A model generated the notes under the pieces. It did not search any database. It saw only the letters and a list, made by a program, of their open reading frames with translations, and was not told where the DNA came from. From Rhynchopus sp. YZ270_cl-10 (Eukaryota; Euglenozoa; Diplonemea; Diplonemida; Diplonemidae): a stretch of DNA of 64,000 bases. The number at the start of each line of letters is the position of its first letter. Positions within the stretch are counted from its first letter, which is position 1. The stretch lies in assembly GCA_964035575.1 (NCBI GenBank), contig OZ037839.1, positions 1,873,220 through 1,937,219 of the forward strand, read 5' to 3'. The position numbers and the translations under genes were made by a program. Shown here piece after piece: positions 1 to 9,228 of this stretch.

Positions 1-237
1 TAGCCAATTTGGTACAGAATAAATGTGCATGTTTTTCTGGACCAACGCTTTTGAAAGCACACACAAAGAGAGCTCATTAACCGAATGCAACGTACTACTT
101 TTGGGGGGTTCGTGTTCAGCCTTTTTCAAGCTTTTGTATAGGGAATAGTTTCGAACTTCTCCCCTCTTTATCCCACAGGGTTCTCCTTTGCCAACCCCGA
201 GTCTCTCGAGCATGTTATCCCCCCATTTTGTTGTATC

Positions 238-279
238 TTGCCTCCCTCCTCCTCCTTCTCAACACTTACCCCACAACAG
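238..279 (+). promoter_or_regulatory. Pyrimidine tract and AG acceptor before Ubl-LRR copy 1
   Basis: A run of C and T (TTGCCTCCCTCCTCCTCC and on) is followed about 20 bases later by CAG, and the ATG lies 22 bases further on at 301. The same arrangement precedes the other Ubl-LRR genes (AG near 45742, 52608 and 55568). It fits a trans-splice acceptor, but no mini-exon or transcript is visible. The reading frame stays open through the tract, yet no ATG exists upstream, so translation is placed at 301. Bases 1-237 show no gene. Confidence 0.5.
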
Positions 280-300
280 GGGAACACTTCACTCGAAACA

Positions 301-3300
301 ATGGAACTGTGTGTGCAGGGATACGATGATGACACCAAATTCGTGATTGAGGTGGGTGAGAAGGACACAACGGAGACGATGCGGCAGAAGGTGGCGTCTG
401 CAACAGGGTTGTGCGAAGACAGCTTCCGCATGGGCTTCGGAGGGAAGGAGGAAGGAGAGGACATCACAGAACTGAGTGCTGGCGACACAGTCGTGTTGAC
501 GAAAACTACTAAGAGGGTGAGAGACGACGCGCCTCCACGGGGTACCCTCGGGAGACGCCCCCCTCCTCTATGGGGGGAGGCGTCTGCTAAAGCGCGGGGA
601 AGAAGGACGGCGGCGGGGGGCAGCCTCGACGCGATGTGCGGAGGGGCAGGTGGCCAAGGGGGGGAAAAGGGGGTGCTGCAGAAATACCTGAGGGGCTTCG
701 ACATGCGGGTAAAGGACGCAGGGGGGAACGGAGACTGCCAATTTAAGGCGGTCTCGATGGCTGTGCACGGAGACGCCACGGCGCACGGGGGGCTGAGGGA
801 GATGGCGGTGGGGGTGTTGGAACGGGAAGCGGAGAATTGGGGTGAGCACGTTGACGGAGGACCGTCCGCCTACCGGAGGTACTGCTCGGCGATGGCGAAG
901 CAGGGGTCCTGGGGGGACCACCTGACCCTGAAGGCGTTGGCGGAGGTGCTGATGCGGGAGGTGTATGCCTTCTCGGTGAAGGATGGGGAGGTGCGTGTGC
1001 TGAAGGTGCACCCGAAGGAGAAGGGCAGCGGTGCAGCGGTGACGGTGGCGTACGTGGACGCATGCCACTACCTGTGCGTCCTCCCCACGAGCACGGGGGA
1101 AGAAGCCGCCGAAGACCGGGCCCGCAAGGCGATGGTGGGGGGTGCGTTGGAGGTGACGGAGAAGCCGTACACCGTGCCGCAACCGCGAAACGATGCGAAG
1201 GCGGGGACGGAGGGGGGCTTCACCCAGGGGGGAGGGAAAAAGAAGACGACGGCAGCGCTGACATTGCTGCAATCGGAGTGGGTGGGATCGACGCTTGTGC
1301 CGTGGGGGGAGGTGGTGGATAAGTCGGAGGGGGTCTGTCTTGTGCCGCAGGGTAGAGAGGTAGAGGCAGAGGGGAAGATCGCGCGCACGCCGGGCGTGAC
1401 GTGGGTGGGTTTCGGGTCCTTCCCGAAGTCTGGTGGGGAGAAGATGCAGTGCCCCATGGGTAAGCAGGGGAATGGGGGGAAGGTGAACGGGGCGGCGAGC
1501 ACGGCCGTGTACGTGGTGGGGAGGCTGAGGCCGGGGAGAGGAAACGGGGGGAAGAAGGCGTCGGCGGCCGTCCAACTGGTGACGGTGTTTGTGACGATGA
1601 GGCCGACAGCAGGACAAGCGCAGGACCTGGTGTCAGCGGGGAAGAAGATGCGTGCGGAGGTGGGGTGCAACCTCAACCGCCCACCATTGTGGCAGGAGGG
1701 TAAGCTGATCTCCTCGGTGGCCGACGTAAGGGAGGACGTAGCAGAGCGCTGCCTGAAGCAGAGTGGGAAGGGGGGTGTCTTCTTCCGGATGAGACGCGAG
1801 CAGTCGGAGCATCTGCCTGTCGTGTGGTTGGTGGACGGGGTGGGGCTAGAAGAGGCCCAGGGGCTGGCGACCCGGATGGGGGGATGGGGAGTGGCGGCGA
1901 GGTACGAGTCCCTGGGGATACGGGTGAAGAAGGAGGATCAGGAGCGTGCAAATGCGGCACTCATGCAGGAGGGAAAGGCGCCCGAAGGTCGATACGTGGT
2001 GTCCGGTTTCCCGTCGGGTACGTCCGGTGAAGCGGTGATGGAGTCGCTGGCAGGCGCAGGGTGGACGGTGACGCCGCTGCGGAGGCTGGAGGGATGGCGT
2101 TGGGTGGTGGGAGCGAAGCTGGATCCGCCGACGTGGGCCATGGACATGGAGGGGAACGGGAAGGGGCTGCTGATCCGCAAGGATGGGCATAAGGAGGGCG
2201 GGGGTAGGGCAACGGCTCCGGGTCCGGGGGCGAAACAGAAGGCCAAGGTACATACCGCACATGCGTCTGGTCCGACATTTGGTGCCCGGACGGCGCCGGC
2301 GGCGACAGCGCAGCACAACCGTGGCACTGGGCCCGACTACGGTTGGGTGTCCTGGGCTGCGCACGCACGCCAAGCAGCAACAGCGCCAGCTGCAGCGAAG
2401 CCACCCACTACCACATCAAGGACACCTCCACCAACAACAACAACAACAACGAAGCAACGGACGCCGAAGGGTCAACCCCCAATGACGTCGCCCGCCCCAT
2501 CACCTGAGGACGCAGGCGAGAAGTGGGCGGAGTTGGAGCGCCGGATGGAGGAGAGGTTGGACCGCCTGGTGGGCGAGCGCCTCCAGACCCTGCTGCAGGA
2601 GACGGTGGCGTCGCTGACGGCCCAGTTGCGGGAAGAACGGGTGGAGCAACGGAAGGAGCAGCAGGTGTGGATGGCGGCCATGCTGGAGCAAGTGGGCAAG
2701 CTCTGTTCCATGCCGAAGGAGGCCACGGCTGCTGCGAGAGAGGACGCCGCTGCTGCTGCTGCAGCCCTGAGGCAGGAGGAGGAGGAGGAGGCGAAGGCCG
2801 CCGCCGCTGCAGCCCTGAGGCAGCGTGAGGAGGAGGCGAAGGCCGCTGCTGCTGCAGTCCTCAAGCAGCGTGAGGAAGAGGTGAAGGCCGCCGCTGCTGC
2901 AGCCCTGAGGCAGCGTGAGGAGGAGGCGAAGGCCGCCGCTGCTGCAGCCCTCAAGCAGCGCGAGGAGGAGGTGAAGGCCGCTGCTGCTGCAGCCCTGAGG
3001 CAGGAGGAGGAGGTCGCCGCTGCCGCAGCCCTCAAGCAGCGCGAGGAGGAGGTGAAGGCCGCTGCTGCTGCAGCCCTGAGGCAGCGTGAGGAGGAGGAGA
3101 AGGCCGCCGCTGCTGCAGTCCTCAAGCAGCGTGAGGAAGCCGACGCTGCTGCTGCAATCCTCTGGCAGCAGGAGGAGGAAGCCGCCGCCGCCGCTGCTGC
3201 AGTTGCTGCTGAGAACGCCAGGCAGCGCGAGGGGGAGGCTGCTGCTACTACGGCCCCGACTGTCGCAGTGCCCACTGCAGCGCCCACAACACCCGAGATG

Positions 3301-4221
3301 CAGATGGCGGATGAATTGTTGGACACACTCCCAGACGGGAATGCCGAGGACGTGATGTCACCGGAGCCCGCAACGATGGCAGGTAAGCGGATACGTGCGG
3401 GAAATGGGTCCAGTGAGGTTGAGGAGCTGAGCCCGCGCCGCAGGAGGAGGAGGGCTGACACCATCCGTGGAAAGCCGGGGGTAGTCGTAGAAGTCGCCGA
3501 AGCACGGAACCGGTCGCGGTCAGCACCGCCCAGGGACACATCGCCGACTGCGGACGTTGCTGGCGCCGGTGATGTGGAGGTAGTGGTGGCGTCCCCGAAG
3601 AAGAAGAAGAAACGCAGGAACATTGTGGCCGCTGAGAAACGACGGGAGGCACTACGGGCAGCACAGGAAGAAGCGGCGGCAAAGAAGGAGAGACGTGCTG
3701 CAGCAGTGCAGGCACAACGTGAGCAGGAGCAAGGGGAGAACGCCGGCGCAGGGACCCCCGCACCCACGACACCAGACGCCGAGGCACGGATGGACGACGC
3801 CGACATGGCACTGCCGGTGCAGACATCGCCAGACTGTGCGGCTGTCGAGGAGGACGCGGAGACCTCGCCAGCTCCCAGAGTGCCGGTGGCGCCACCTGCC
3901 GTGACCCTGGCGGGCAAGCGGGAAGACCGCAGTGAGTCCGGTGAGACGGTGGCGCTGCTGAGTCCGCCGCGCAGGATGCGGACGGAAGTCCCCGCAAAAG
4001 AGCAGGCGGAGGGGAACGAGAAGAACGAGGAGTCGTACGGGAACGCAGTGCTGGAGGCTGGCGACTCCATGGAGTACTGCGAGGAGGGAGGCAACGGCGC
4101 AGCCATCCCGGTGACTGTCGTGAAGGTAGCGGGGGACGTCATCGAGATCGCGTTTCGTCCCGTCCAGGGACTAGACAACAGGTTGGTAGGCCGCAACACC
4201 CTGCGCGATGTGGGGCGGTGA
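301..4221 (+). CDS. LINE ORF1 fused in frame to the host Ubl domain; OTU protease domain
   Basis: One open frame of 1306 codons runs from the host ATG through the insertion point. Residues 1-71 are the host ubiquitin-like domain. LINE coding starts at residue 72. Residues about 130-265 match an OTU cysteine protease: GNGDCQF with Cys146, a WGDHLTLKALAE helix, and His256 in CHYLCV. Around residues 560-620 is an alternating strand/helix segment that may be RRM-like (weak). Residues about 740-980 form a charged coiled coil with about nine degenerate units of an Ala5-6/LRQREEE type. Basic stretches near 3430-3660 could be nuclear localisation signals. OTU domains remove ubiquitin from proteins; in retroelements their role is unclear. 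The native ORF1 start is unknown: in-frame ATGs inside the LINE lie near 631 and 703, just before the OTU core. Confidence 0.85.
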   Translation: MELCVQGYDDDTKFVIEVGEKDTTETMRQKVASATGLCEDSFRMGFGGKEEGEDITELSAGDTVVLTKTTKRVRDDAPPRGTLGRRPPPLWGEASAKARGRRTAAGGSLDAMCGGAGGQGGEKGVLQKYLRGFDMRVKDAGGNGDCQFKAVSMAVHGDATAHGGLREMAVGVLEREAENWGEHVDGGPSAYRRYCSAMAKQGSWGDHLTLKALAEVLMREVYAFSVKDGEVRVLKVHPKEKGSGAAVTVAYVDACHYLCVLPTSTGEEAAEDRARKAMVGGALEVTEKPYTVPQPRNDAKAGTEGGFTQGGGKKKTTAALTLLQSEWVGSTLVPWGEVVDKSEGVCLVPQGREVEAEGKIARTPGVTWVGFGSFPKSGGEKMQCPMGKQGNGGKVNGAASTAVYVVGRLRPGRGNGGKKASAAVQLVTVFVTMRPTAGQAQDLVSAGKKMRAEVGCNLNRPPLWQEGKLISSVADVREDVAERCLKQSGKGGVFFRMRREQSEHLPVVWLVDGVGLEEAQGLATRMGGWGVAARYESLGIRVKKEDQERANAALMQEGKAPEGRYVVSGFPSGTSGEAVMESLAGAGWTVTPLRRLEGWRWVVGAKLDPPTWAMDMEGNGKGLLIRKDGHKEGGGRATAPGPGAKQKAKVHTAHASGPTFGARTAPAATAQHNRGTGPDYGWVSWAAHARQAATAPAAAKPPTTTSRTPPPTTTTTTKQRTPKGQPPMTSPAPSPEDAGEKWAELERRMEERLDRLVGERLQTLLQETVASLTAQLREERVEQRKEQQVWMAAMLEQVGKLCSMPKEATAAAREDAAAAAAALRQEEEEEAKAAAAAALRQREEEAKAAAAAVLKQREEEVKAAAAAALRQREEEAKAAAAAALKQREEEVKAAAAAALRQEEEVAAAAALKQREEEVKAAAAAALRQREEEEKAAAAAVLKQREEADAAAAILWQQEEEAAAAAAAVAAENARQREGEAAATTAPTVAVPTAAPTTPEMQMADELLDTLPDGNAEDVMSPEPATMAGKRIRAGNGSSEVEELSPRRRRRRADTIRGKPGVVVEVAEARNRSRSAPPRDTSPTADVAGAGDVEVVVASPKKKKKRRNIVAAEKRREALRAAQEEAAAKKERRAAAVQAQREQEQGENAGAGTPAPTTPDAEARMDDADMALPVQTSPDCAAVEEDAETSPAPRVPVAPPAVTLAGKREDRSESGETVALLSPPRRMRTEVPAKEQAEGNEKNEESYGNAVLEAGDSMEYCEEGGNGAAIPVTVVKVAGDVIEIAFRPVQGLDNRLVGRNTLRDVGR
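495..513 (+). repeat. LINE target-site duplication, left copy
   Basis: GTTGACGAAAACTACTAAG occurs here and again, base for base, at 9298-9316. The uninterrupted paralogue at about 55788 has this string once. This fixes the LINE ends at 514 and 9297. Confidence 0.95.
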
Positions 4222-4347
4222 CGGTGTGGTGCGGTGGAAGGGTACGGCACAGGATTGGCTTCTTCGTGCGTAGTTGGAGAACGAGACGTTTTTGTGAAAA
4301 CTGTCTCCCCAACAAGGGGTCAGCATCGTTTGCGCTCTGCGGGCTGT

Positions 4348-7300
4348 ATGCTGTCGGGGACAAGGGGTAAGGGTAGAACGCGAAGGGGGGTGGGGCGAGG
4401 GGTCGGACACAGGGTGCGTCGAGGGAGGCGACGAGGGGCGTTTTTGGGCAGGGGGTCACTGCTGACATGTGGAGACGTGGAGGAGCATCCGGGTCCGTCG
4501 ACCATGTCGCTTGGCACGGCAAACGTGACGTCTCTGAGGGCACACCCTGCGGTGGGGGAGTGGGATGTGGACGTTTGTGCTCTGCAGGAGGTGCGCCTCA
4601 CAGAAGAAGAGATGAAGGGGGCAGCAAACGACGTGAAGGGGTATGGTGCCAAGCAGCTTCTCTTTGGTGCCCCTTGCAGACGAAGCCAGGGATCAGACCC
4701 TCTGCGCACGCGCACGCAGAATGGTGGAGTTGCGATCATGACGTGCGCTGACATACCGACCAGAGCAGTACCGCCACAATGTGCCCAACAAGCGTGGAAC
4801 GAATGCCGCTTTACGCATGCGCAGGTGGCATATGGGAGCGGGGGACGTAACATCTCTGTGTTCTCGTTTTATGGCGTGTGTGCTGACAGCGACCGCACGG
4901 AGCAACTCCTGACAGGCATCTTTGAAGAAGCAGCCAGCCTTGGGGACATACCGGTGTTCATTGCCGGAGACTTCAACGTAGAGGCTAACGAAAGTCTAGC
5001 CATTCGAGCGGCCATCTCCTCCGGCAAATGGGTTGATGCGGCAGATACCTACGCACAGCAGTTGGGTAAGGCAGCAGAGAACACATGCTATACCTCCACA
5101 TCGTCTGGCAGACGTATCGACTTGGTGCTGGCGAACCACGTGGCTGCCCCTGCGATCTCCAAAGTGGTGGTCTGGAAAGAGAGCTGCCTCCCGGTACACA
5201 GACCGGTGGTGTTGACGTTAGACCTGACGCGATACGAGCAGAAGGCACCGCAGGCACGCCCTCCCCTTTCTTTGATCGGCGACGACTGGACGAAATGGCC
5301 GGCGAAGAAGGAGAAGGAGCTTGCAGCGAAGGTGATGCAGGAGAACGCTGCCCCTGAAGCCGACCTGACGAAGATGTCGGTTGAAGATCGCTGGGCACGC
5401 TTCTGCAAGATTGCGGAGGACTACCTGCTGAAGAGAGGTGCTGCAGACTCAGACCCGAAGCAACAACGCCACAGGGGGAGAGGGGAGGTGCAACCCGACG
5501 TTCTCCGACATCGGACGGCCCGCATGGACTGCGACACGCCGGATGCTGTGAACCTGGAGACGGCTCAACTGCAGAAGACATGTCGTCAGATGGAGCAGCT
5601 CATTGGTGATCGGAGGAAGCGCTTCGGTCAGCCATCTGCAGAATCGTTGAACGAACGGCAGCTGTGGGCGAAAATCCGCAAGAAGAAGCATCTACTGAAG
5701 AGTGACACCTGGGACCTCGACCTTCCTGGGATAGAGGCGTTGTGTGGGCTCCTTGGCTGCTTGAAGAAGAGGGGTTTTGTCCTGCTGGAGCAACGGCGTC
5801 GGGCCCGCATCAAGGAATGGCGCCGCACAATGAAGGAACACATGAAGGTGAACCCAGCGAAGGTGTTCTCGTTCCTGCGGAAGGCTACGTCGTCACACAC
5901 CACGTTCCTGAAACGGGAGGACGGCACGGTTACAGCTAACCTCCAGGAGATGGATGAACTGCTCATGGATGACCGTGCTTGGGGTGGGGTGTTCCGGATG
6001 TACGACGATTCCGAAGAACCTGCGTGGACGACGTTCTTTGATAGGTTCAAGGAACACATTCCTGAAGGGACCCCTTGTGTATGCGAACCCCTGACCGCCG
6101 ACGACCTCCGTACGACCATCGGCAAGATGAAGCGGAAAAAGGCGGCAGGCCTCGATGGGTGGAGGGTGGAGGAGCTGAAGGAACTGCCTTTGACACTGCT
6201 GGAGGAACTCGCGCGCTGCCTGAACCTGATCGAGGATACTGGGAACTGGCCCAGGGTGATTGCGAGGGCGTTGGTGGTGCTCATCCCCAAAGGAGAAGGC
6301 GAGGAGCCCCTGAAGCAGCGACCCATTACCATCACCAGTGTGATGTACAGGTTATGGGCGGCGACTCGACTCCGCAAAGTGGCGACGTGGCAGGAATCCT
6401 GGATTCACGAGCGGCAACACGGCTTCCGGAACAAACACGGAACCGAAGACCTGCTGTGGTTTCTCTGTGCGAAGATGGAGGAGGCTCTGATAGACGACAC
6501 ACCTATCTATCTAGCCTCCTTCGACTATCAGAAGTGCTTTGACCGTGTTCCCCAAGAGATCATGTTCCAGCTCGTCGAACGGTTGGGTCTTCCCGACAAC
6601 ATGATGCGCCCCATCCGGGGTATATACAAGAAGCTGGGGAGGCGTTTCAAACTTCCGGCAGGTCTTGGCAAAGAATGGTTTGCGACGAATGGTATCCTCC
6701 AAGGATGCCCACTGAGCGTAATCTTCCTGAATGCGCTGGTGGCGGTGTGGATGAACGGGGTGGAGAAGGAAACGGGCACGCAGGGGCTGGCGTATGCTGA
6801 CGACACCAACCTCCTGACGAAGACCCTCGACCAGCTGCGAGCGGGTGTCGCCTTCACCGGACACTTTGCAGACTTGACGGGACAACGCGTCCACGCGGGG
6901 AAGAGCACGTGGCAGAGCAACCGTCCTGATGAAGAGGAAACTGTGCAGATGAACGGCGCGGATCTTACTCGCGTCGAGAAGTCGGAGTGCCTGGGGGCGA
7001 CGGTGCAGGCCCGACAGGCTGGGACGCCCACGCTCCCGACGAAGCTGGAAGACACCATCGACGCATGCGGACCGCTAGCAGGTAAGGTGGGATGCCTCCC
7101 GCTGACTCAAGGTGAGAAAGCAGGCATCATGCAGGCTGCAGTGATGTCGAAATCTGTGTACGGTATCACGGTGCAGGACCCACCTGGGAAATACGTGAAC
7201 AGTCTTGCAACTGCAGTGGAGAAAGGGGTCCACGGCGTGAACAAGATGAACCGAAGAAGCGTACCGGTCATGCTGAATGTCTTCGAGAAAGGCCATCTGC

Positions 7301-9228
7301 TCGACCCCTCGGTGGCATTCGACTACAGAAGGATCATGACGTGGGCGGCGATGATACGCAAATCGGATGAGATCTGTTTGCTGGTCGAAAAGTGCAGGTC
7401 ACGTGCGAAAGCGAAGCAGGCGAAGACTGGAGGACCCATCGGGTTGATTGCGCGAGCCCTCAGCCGCCTTGCGTGGTCATGGATAGACACGACAAAAGTG
7501 AAAACGCACGATGGGAGCATCGTTGATGTGAAGACAGTAAGCTTGGGCAGACTGGGCCACGTTGTGCGAGAACGGATGTTCTTCATTCGACTCTCCCGTA
7601 CGAAGACGACTGCGAAGGCCAATGGCAAAGGCAGAGCTAACCTGAAGGGTATTGAAGCGGGGGTGGATAAGGAGAAAACCCTTGCTCTCACCCGAAGCAA
7701 AACTTTGACGGATTACGAGGCGGGGACGCTGCGACACATTGTAGCTGACGGTGCGATAACGGGGGTGCGACTTGCGAGAGCGCGCATACGGGACTCGGCC
7801 ATCTGCGTGCACTGCGAAGCGGGGGTGGACGAAAATCACAAACACTTGTGGTGGGAATGTGAAGCATGGAGTAGCATTCGTGCGGAGTACCCCTTGCTGT
7901 TGGACATTGACAGAACGACCTGGCCAAACTGTCTCGCTATCTGCGGCATGTGCACACCGGACACACCTTTGGAATGCGCCCGTGTTGCAGACCTGCAGAA
8001 GATGATGGTGCGCATCCTCATCGCACGCTCCAAGTGGAGCAGACCGGAAGCGGCGAACCCGCGACTGCAAGAAGACCGATACCCGTGGACGTGGGCGCCG
8101 GAGTTGGACACGACGACGCAACACGCGAACAGTTTGGTGGACTACACCCCCCTGAAAAGGAGGTGGCCGTATGGACGTGCGCTGCTGCTGGCGTTTGCCT
8201 CCTGGCTGGGTGGTTTACAATGGAGCGACGAAGCTGGACGTGAAGTCTCCCACATGGAGCTGCTCATCGACTTCGAGGTTGCCACAGGGATGGACATCCG
8301 ACCTGGGGACAAGACCGGCAGAATAGCGCCGAAGCTGAAGCAGCCGAGGGATGGGACTGGGGAAGAAGTCAACAATGGGGGGGAAGACGACGGGAGTGAG
8401 GAAGACGACGATGATGACGACGTGGTGCCAGTAGCGCTGGTCCACAGAGAAATGGCGAAGACGACCACCTTTGGGCATATGTTGGCTTCACTCAGAACCT
8501 TTTCGGAGAGCTCTCTCCATCCGGGGAAGGTGAAGGTAACGCATGTTCTCGCTTCGTTTGGGGCGAACGCCATCACAGGCATCGACCGCCGTCCTATCTT
8601 TGCCGGCGGAGAAGAAACGTTGAAGGCATTGCGTGCGCTATACGATGCTGGTGTGGCGTACCGTCTGCAACGCAGCTCCGAAGGCATGTCTGAGGCGGAG
8701 CTCCGTGGTGGCGATAGAGCGAGAGGTACATGGATGGGGGAGTATTCTGCTGAGACGGCGTACCCCTCCACAGAAGTTAGGGGCAGGAGGGCACTACCAT
8801 TCATCCAGCGGGCTGAACAGGAGACATCTGCGCATGCTCGCTACCGGCACCATGAGCACGTGCGTCCAGGGGACGCACCCGTGAAGGCACCTGAAGGAGC
8901 GGTTCCGATCTTCCAGTTTGCGATATGTGTGCTGCACCGGAAGACGAAGTGTGATGCCTGCTCGAAGAACGCCCAGGCAGACCTGATGCATTGCTGCTTT
9001 GCGCACCACTCCAACGACGACGGGTTACCGATCCGACACGAAGCATGCACTAAGCATAGACTCTCGAGGTGCGGGAACTGTGTGCAAGAGAAGAGTACGC
9101 TGGATCACTGCTGCCGCCGCCACCACGACACCTCGAAGGGGCGACAGACGACGCTGGGAGGCTTCTTCAAGAAGAAGCAGACGAAGCAGAAGGATGGGCA
9201 CAGCAGGGGCGGTGATGGACTTATGTAA
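4348..9228 (+). CDS. LINE ORF2: 2A-like motif, APE endonuclease, reverse transcriptase, Cys/His modules, PIP-like box
   Basis: The first in-frame ATG is at 4348, giving 1626 residues; the frame is open back to 4234 with no ATG, only 12 bases after the ORF1 stop, so reinitiation or another start is possible. Residues 37-50 hold a 2A-like motif. The APE endonuclease spans about 53-290: Asn59, Glu81, GDFN at 207-210, a RRIDLVLAN strand, and His284 in PVHRPV, where many relatives have SDH. The reverse transcriptase spans about 590-880, with AAGLDGW, a QRPITITS region, LQGCPLS and catalytic YADD at 816-819. A CX2C...HX4C knuckle begins at Cys1153. An acidic linker near 8390-8420 is followed by two Cys/His-rich modules (about 8926-9130) and a PCNA-box-like motif. 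No RNase H domain was recognised. No stop or frameshift is seen, so the product may be active. Confidence 0.92.
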   Translation: MLSGTRGKGRTRRGVGRGVGHRVRRGRRRGAFLGRGSLLTCGDVEEHPGPSTMSLGTANVTSLRAHPAVGEWDVDVCALQEVRLTEEEMKGAANDVKGYGAKQLLFGAPCRRSQGSDPLRTRTQNGGVAIMTCADIPTRAVPPQCAQQAWNECRFTHAQVAYGSGGRNISVFSFYGVCADSDRTEQLLTGIFEEAASLGDIPVFIAGDFNVEANESLAIRAAISSGKWVDAADTYAQQLGKAAENTCYTSTSSGRRIDLVLANHVAAPAISKVVVWKESCLPVHRPVVLTLDLTRYEQKAPQARPPLSLIGDDWTKWPAKKEKELAAKVMQENAAPEADLTKMSVEDRWARFCKIAEDYLLKRGAADSDPKQQRHRGRGEVQPDVLRHRTARMDCDTPDAVNLETAQLQKTCRQMEQLIGDRRKRFGQPSAESLNERQLWAKIRKKKHLLKSDTWDLDLPGIEALCGLLGCLKKRGFVLLEQRRRARIKEWRRTMKEHMKVNPAKVFSFLRKATSSHTTFLKREDGTVTANLQEMDELLMDDRAWGGVFRMYDDSEEPAWTTFFDRFKEHIPEGTPCVCEPLTADDLRTTIGKMKRKKAAGLDGWRVEELKELPLTLLEELARCLNLIEDTGNWPRVIARALVVLIPKGEGEEPLKQRPITITSVMYRLWAATRLRKVATWQESWIHERQHGFRNKHGTEDLLWFLCAKMEEALIDDTPIYLASFDYQKCFDRVPQEIMFQLVERLGLPDNMMRPIRGIYKKLGRRFKLPAGLGKEWFATNGILQGCPLSVIFLNALVAVWMNGVEKETGTQGLAYADDTNLLTKTLDQLRAGVAFTGHFADLTGQRVHAGKSTWQSNRPDEEETVQMNGADLTRVEKSECLGATVQARQAGTPTLPTKLEDTIDACGPLAGKVGCLPLTQGEKAGIMQAAVMSKSVYGITVQDPPGKYVNSLATAVEKGVHGVNKMNRRSVPVMLNVFEKGHLLDPSVAFDYRRIMTWAAMIRKSDEICLLVEKCRSRAKAKQAKTGGPIGLIARALSRLAWSWIDTTKVKTHDGSIVDVKTVSLGRLGHVVRERMFFIRLSRTKTTAKANGKGRANLKGIEAGVDKEKTLALTRSKTLTDYEAGTLRHIVADGAITGVRLARARIRDSAICVHCEAGVDENHKHLWWECEAWSSIRAEYPLLLDIDRTTWPNCLAICGMCTPDTPLECARVADLQKMMVRILIARSKWSRPEAANPRLQEDRYPWTWAPELDTTTQHANSLVDYTPLKRRWPYGRALLLAFASWLGGLQWSDEAGREVSHMELLIDFEVATGMDIRPGDKTGRIAPKLKQPRDGTGEEVNNGGEDDGSEEDDDDDDVVPVALVHREMAKTTTFGHMLASLRTFSESSLHPGKVKVTHVLASFGANAITGIDRRPIFAGGEETLKALRALYDAGVAYRLQRSSEGMSEAELRGGDRARGTWMGEYSAETAYPSTEVRGRRALPFIQRAEQETSAHARYRHHEHVRPGDAPVKAPEGAVPIFQFAICVLHRKTKCDACSKNAQADLMHCCFAHHSNDDGLPIRHEACTKHRLSRCGNCVQEKSTLDHCCRRHHDTSKGRQTTLGGFFKKKQTKQKDGHSRGGDGLM
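4456..4497 (+). other. 2A-like ribosome-skipping motif at the ORF2 N-terminus
   Basis: The peptide SLLTCGDVEEHPGP lies 41 residues before the APE core. It matches the 2A consensus (D-x-E-x-N-P-G-P) except that the Asn is His. 2A peptides make the ribosome skip the Gly-Pro bond; L1Tc and ingi carry one at the same relative place. The Asn is normally essential, so activity here is uncertain. Confidence 0.8.
9145..9168 (+). other. PCNA-interacting (PIP) box-like motif at the ORF2 C-terminus
   Basis: QTTLGGFF followed by KKK fits Q-x-x-(L/I/M)-x-x-F-F and lies about 20 residues before the ORF2 stop, after two Cys/His modules. Human L1 ORF2p binds PCNA through a PIP box; a match at the extreme C-terminus is typical of replication and repair proteins. 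Binding is inferred only. Confidence 0.65.

Noticed and set aside
238-300. N-terminal extension MPPSSSFSTLTPQQ in the Ubl-LRR frames
   Set aside because: The apparent first codon is TTG and the extension is the translated pyrimidine tract; the conserved ATG follows at 301 and at the equivalent sites in other copies.
2472-4250. 592-codon minus-strand frame opposite LINE ORF1
   Set aside because: It reads Ala/Ser runs from the coiled-coil repeats of ORF1 and has no motif of its own.
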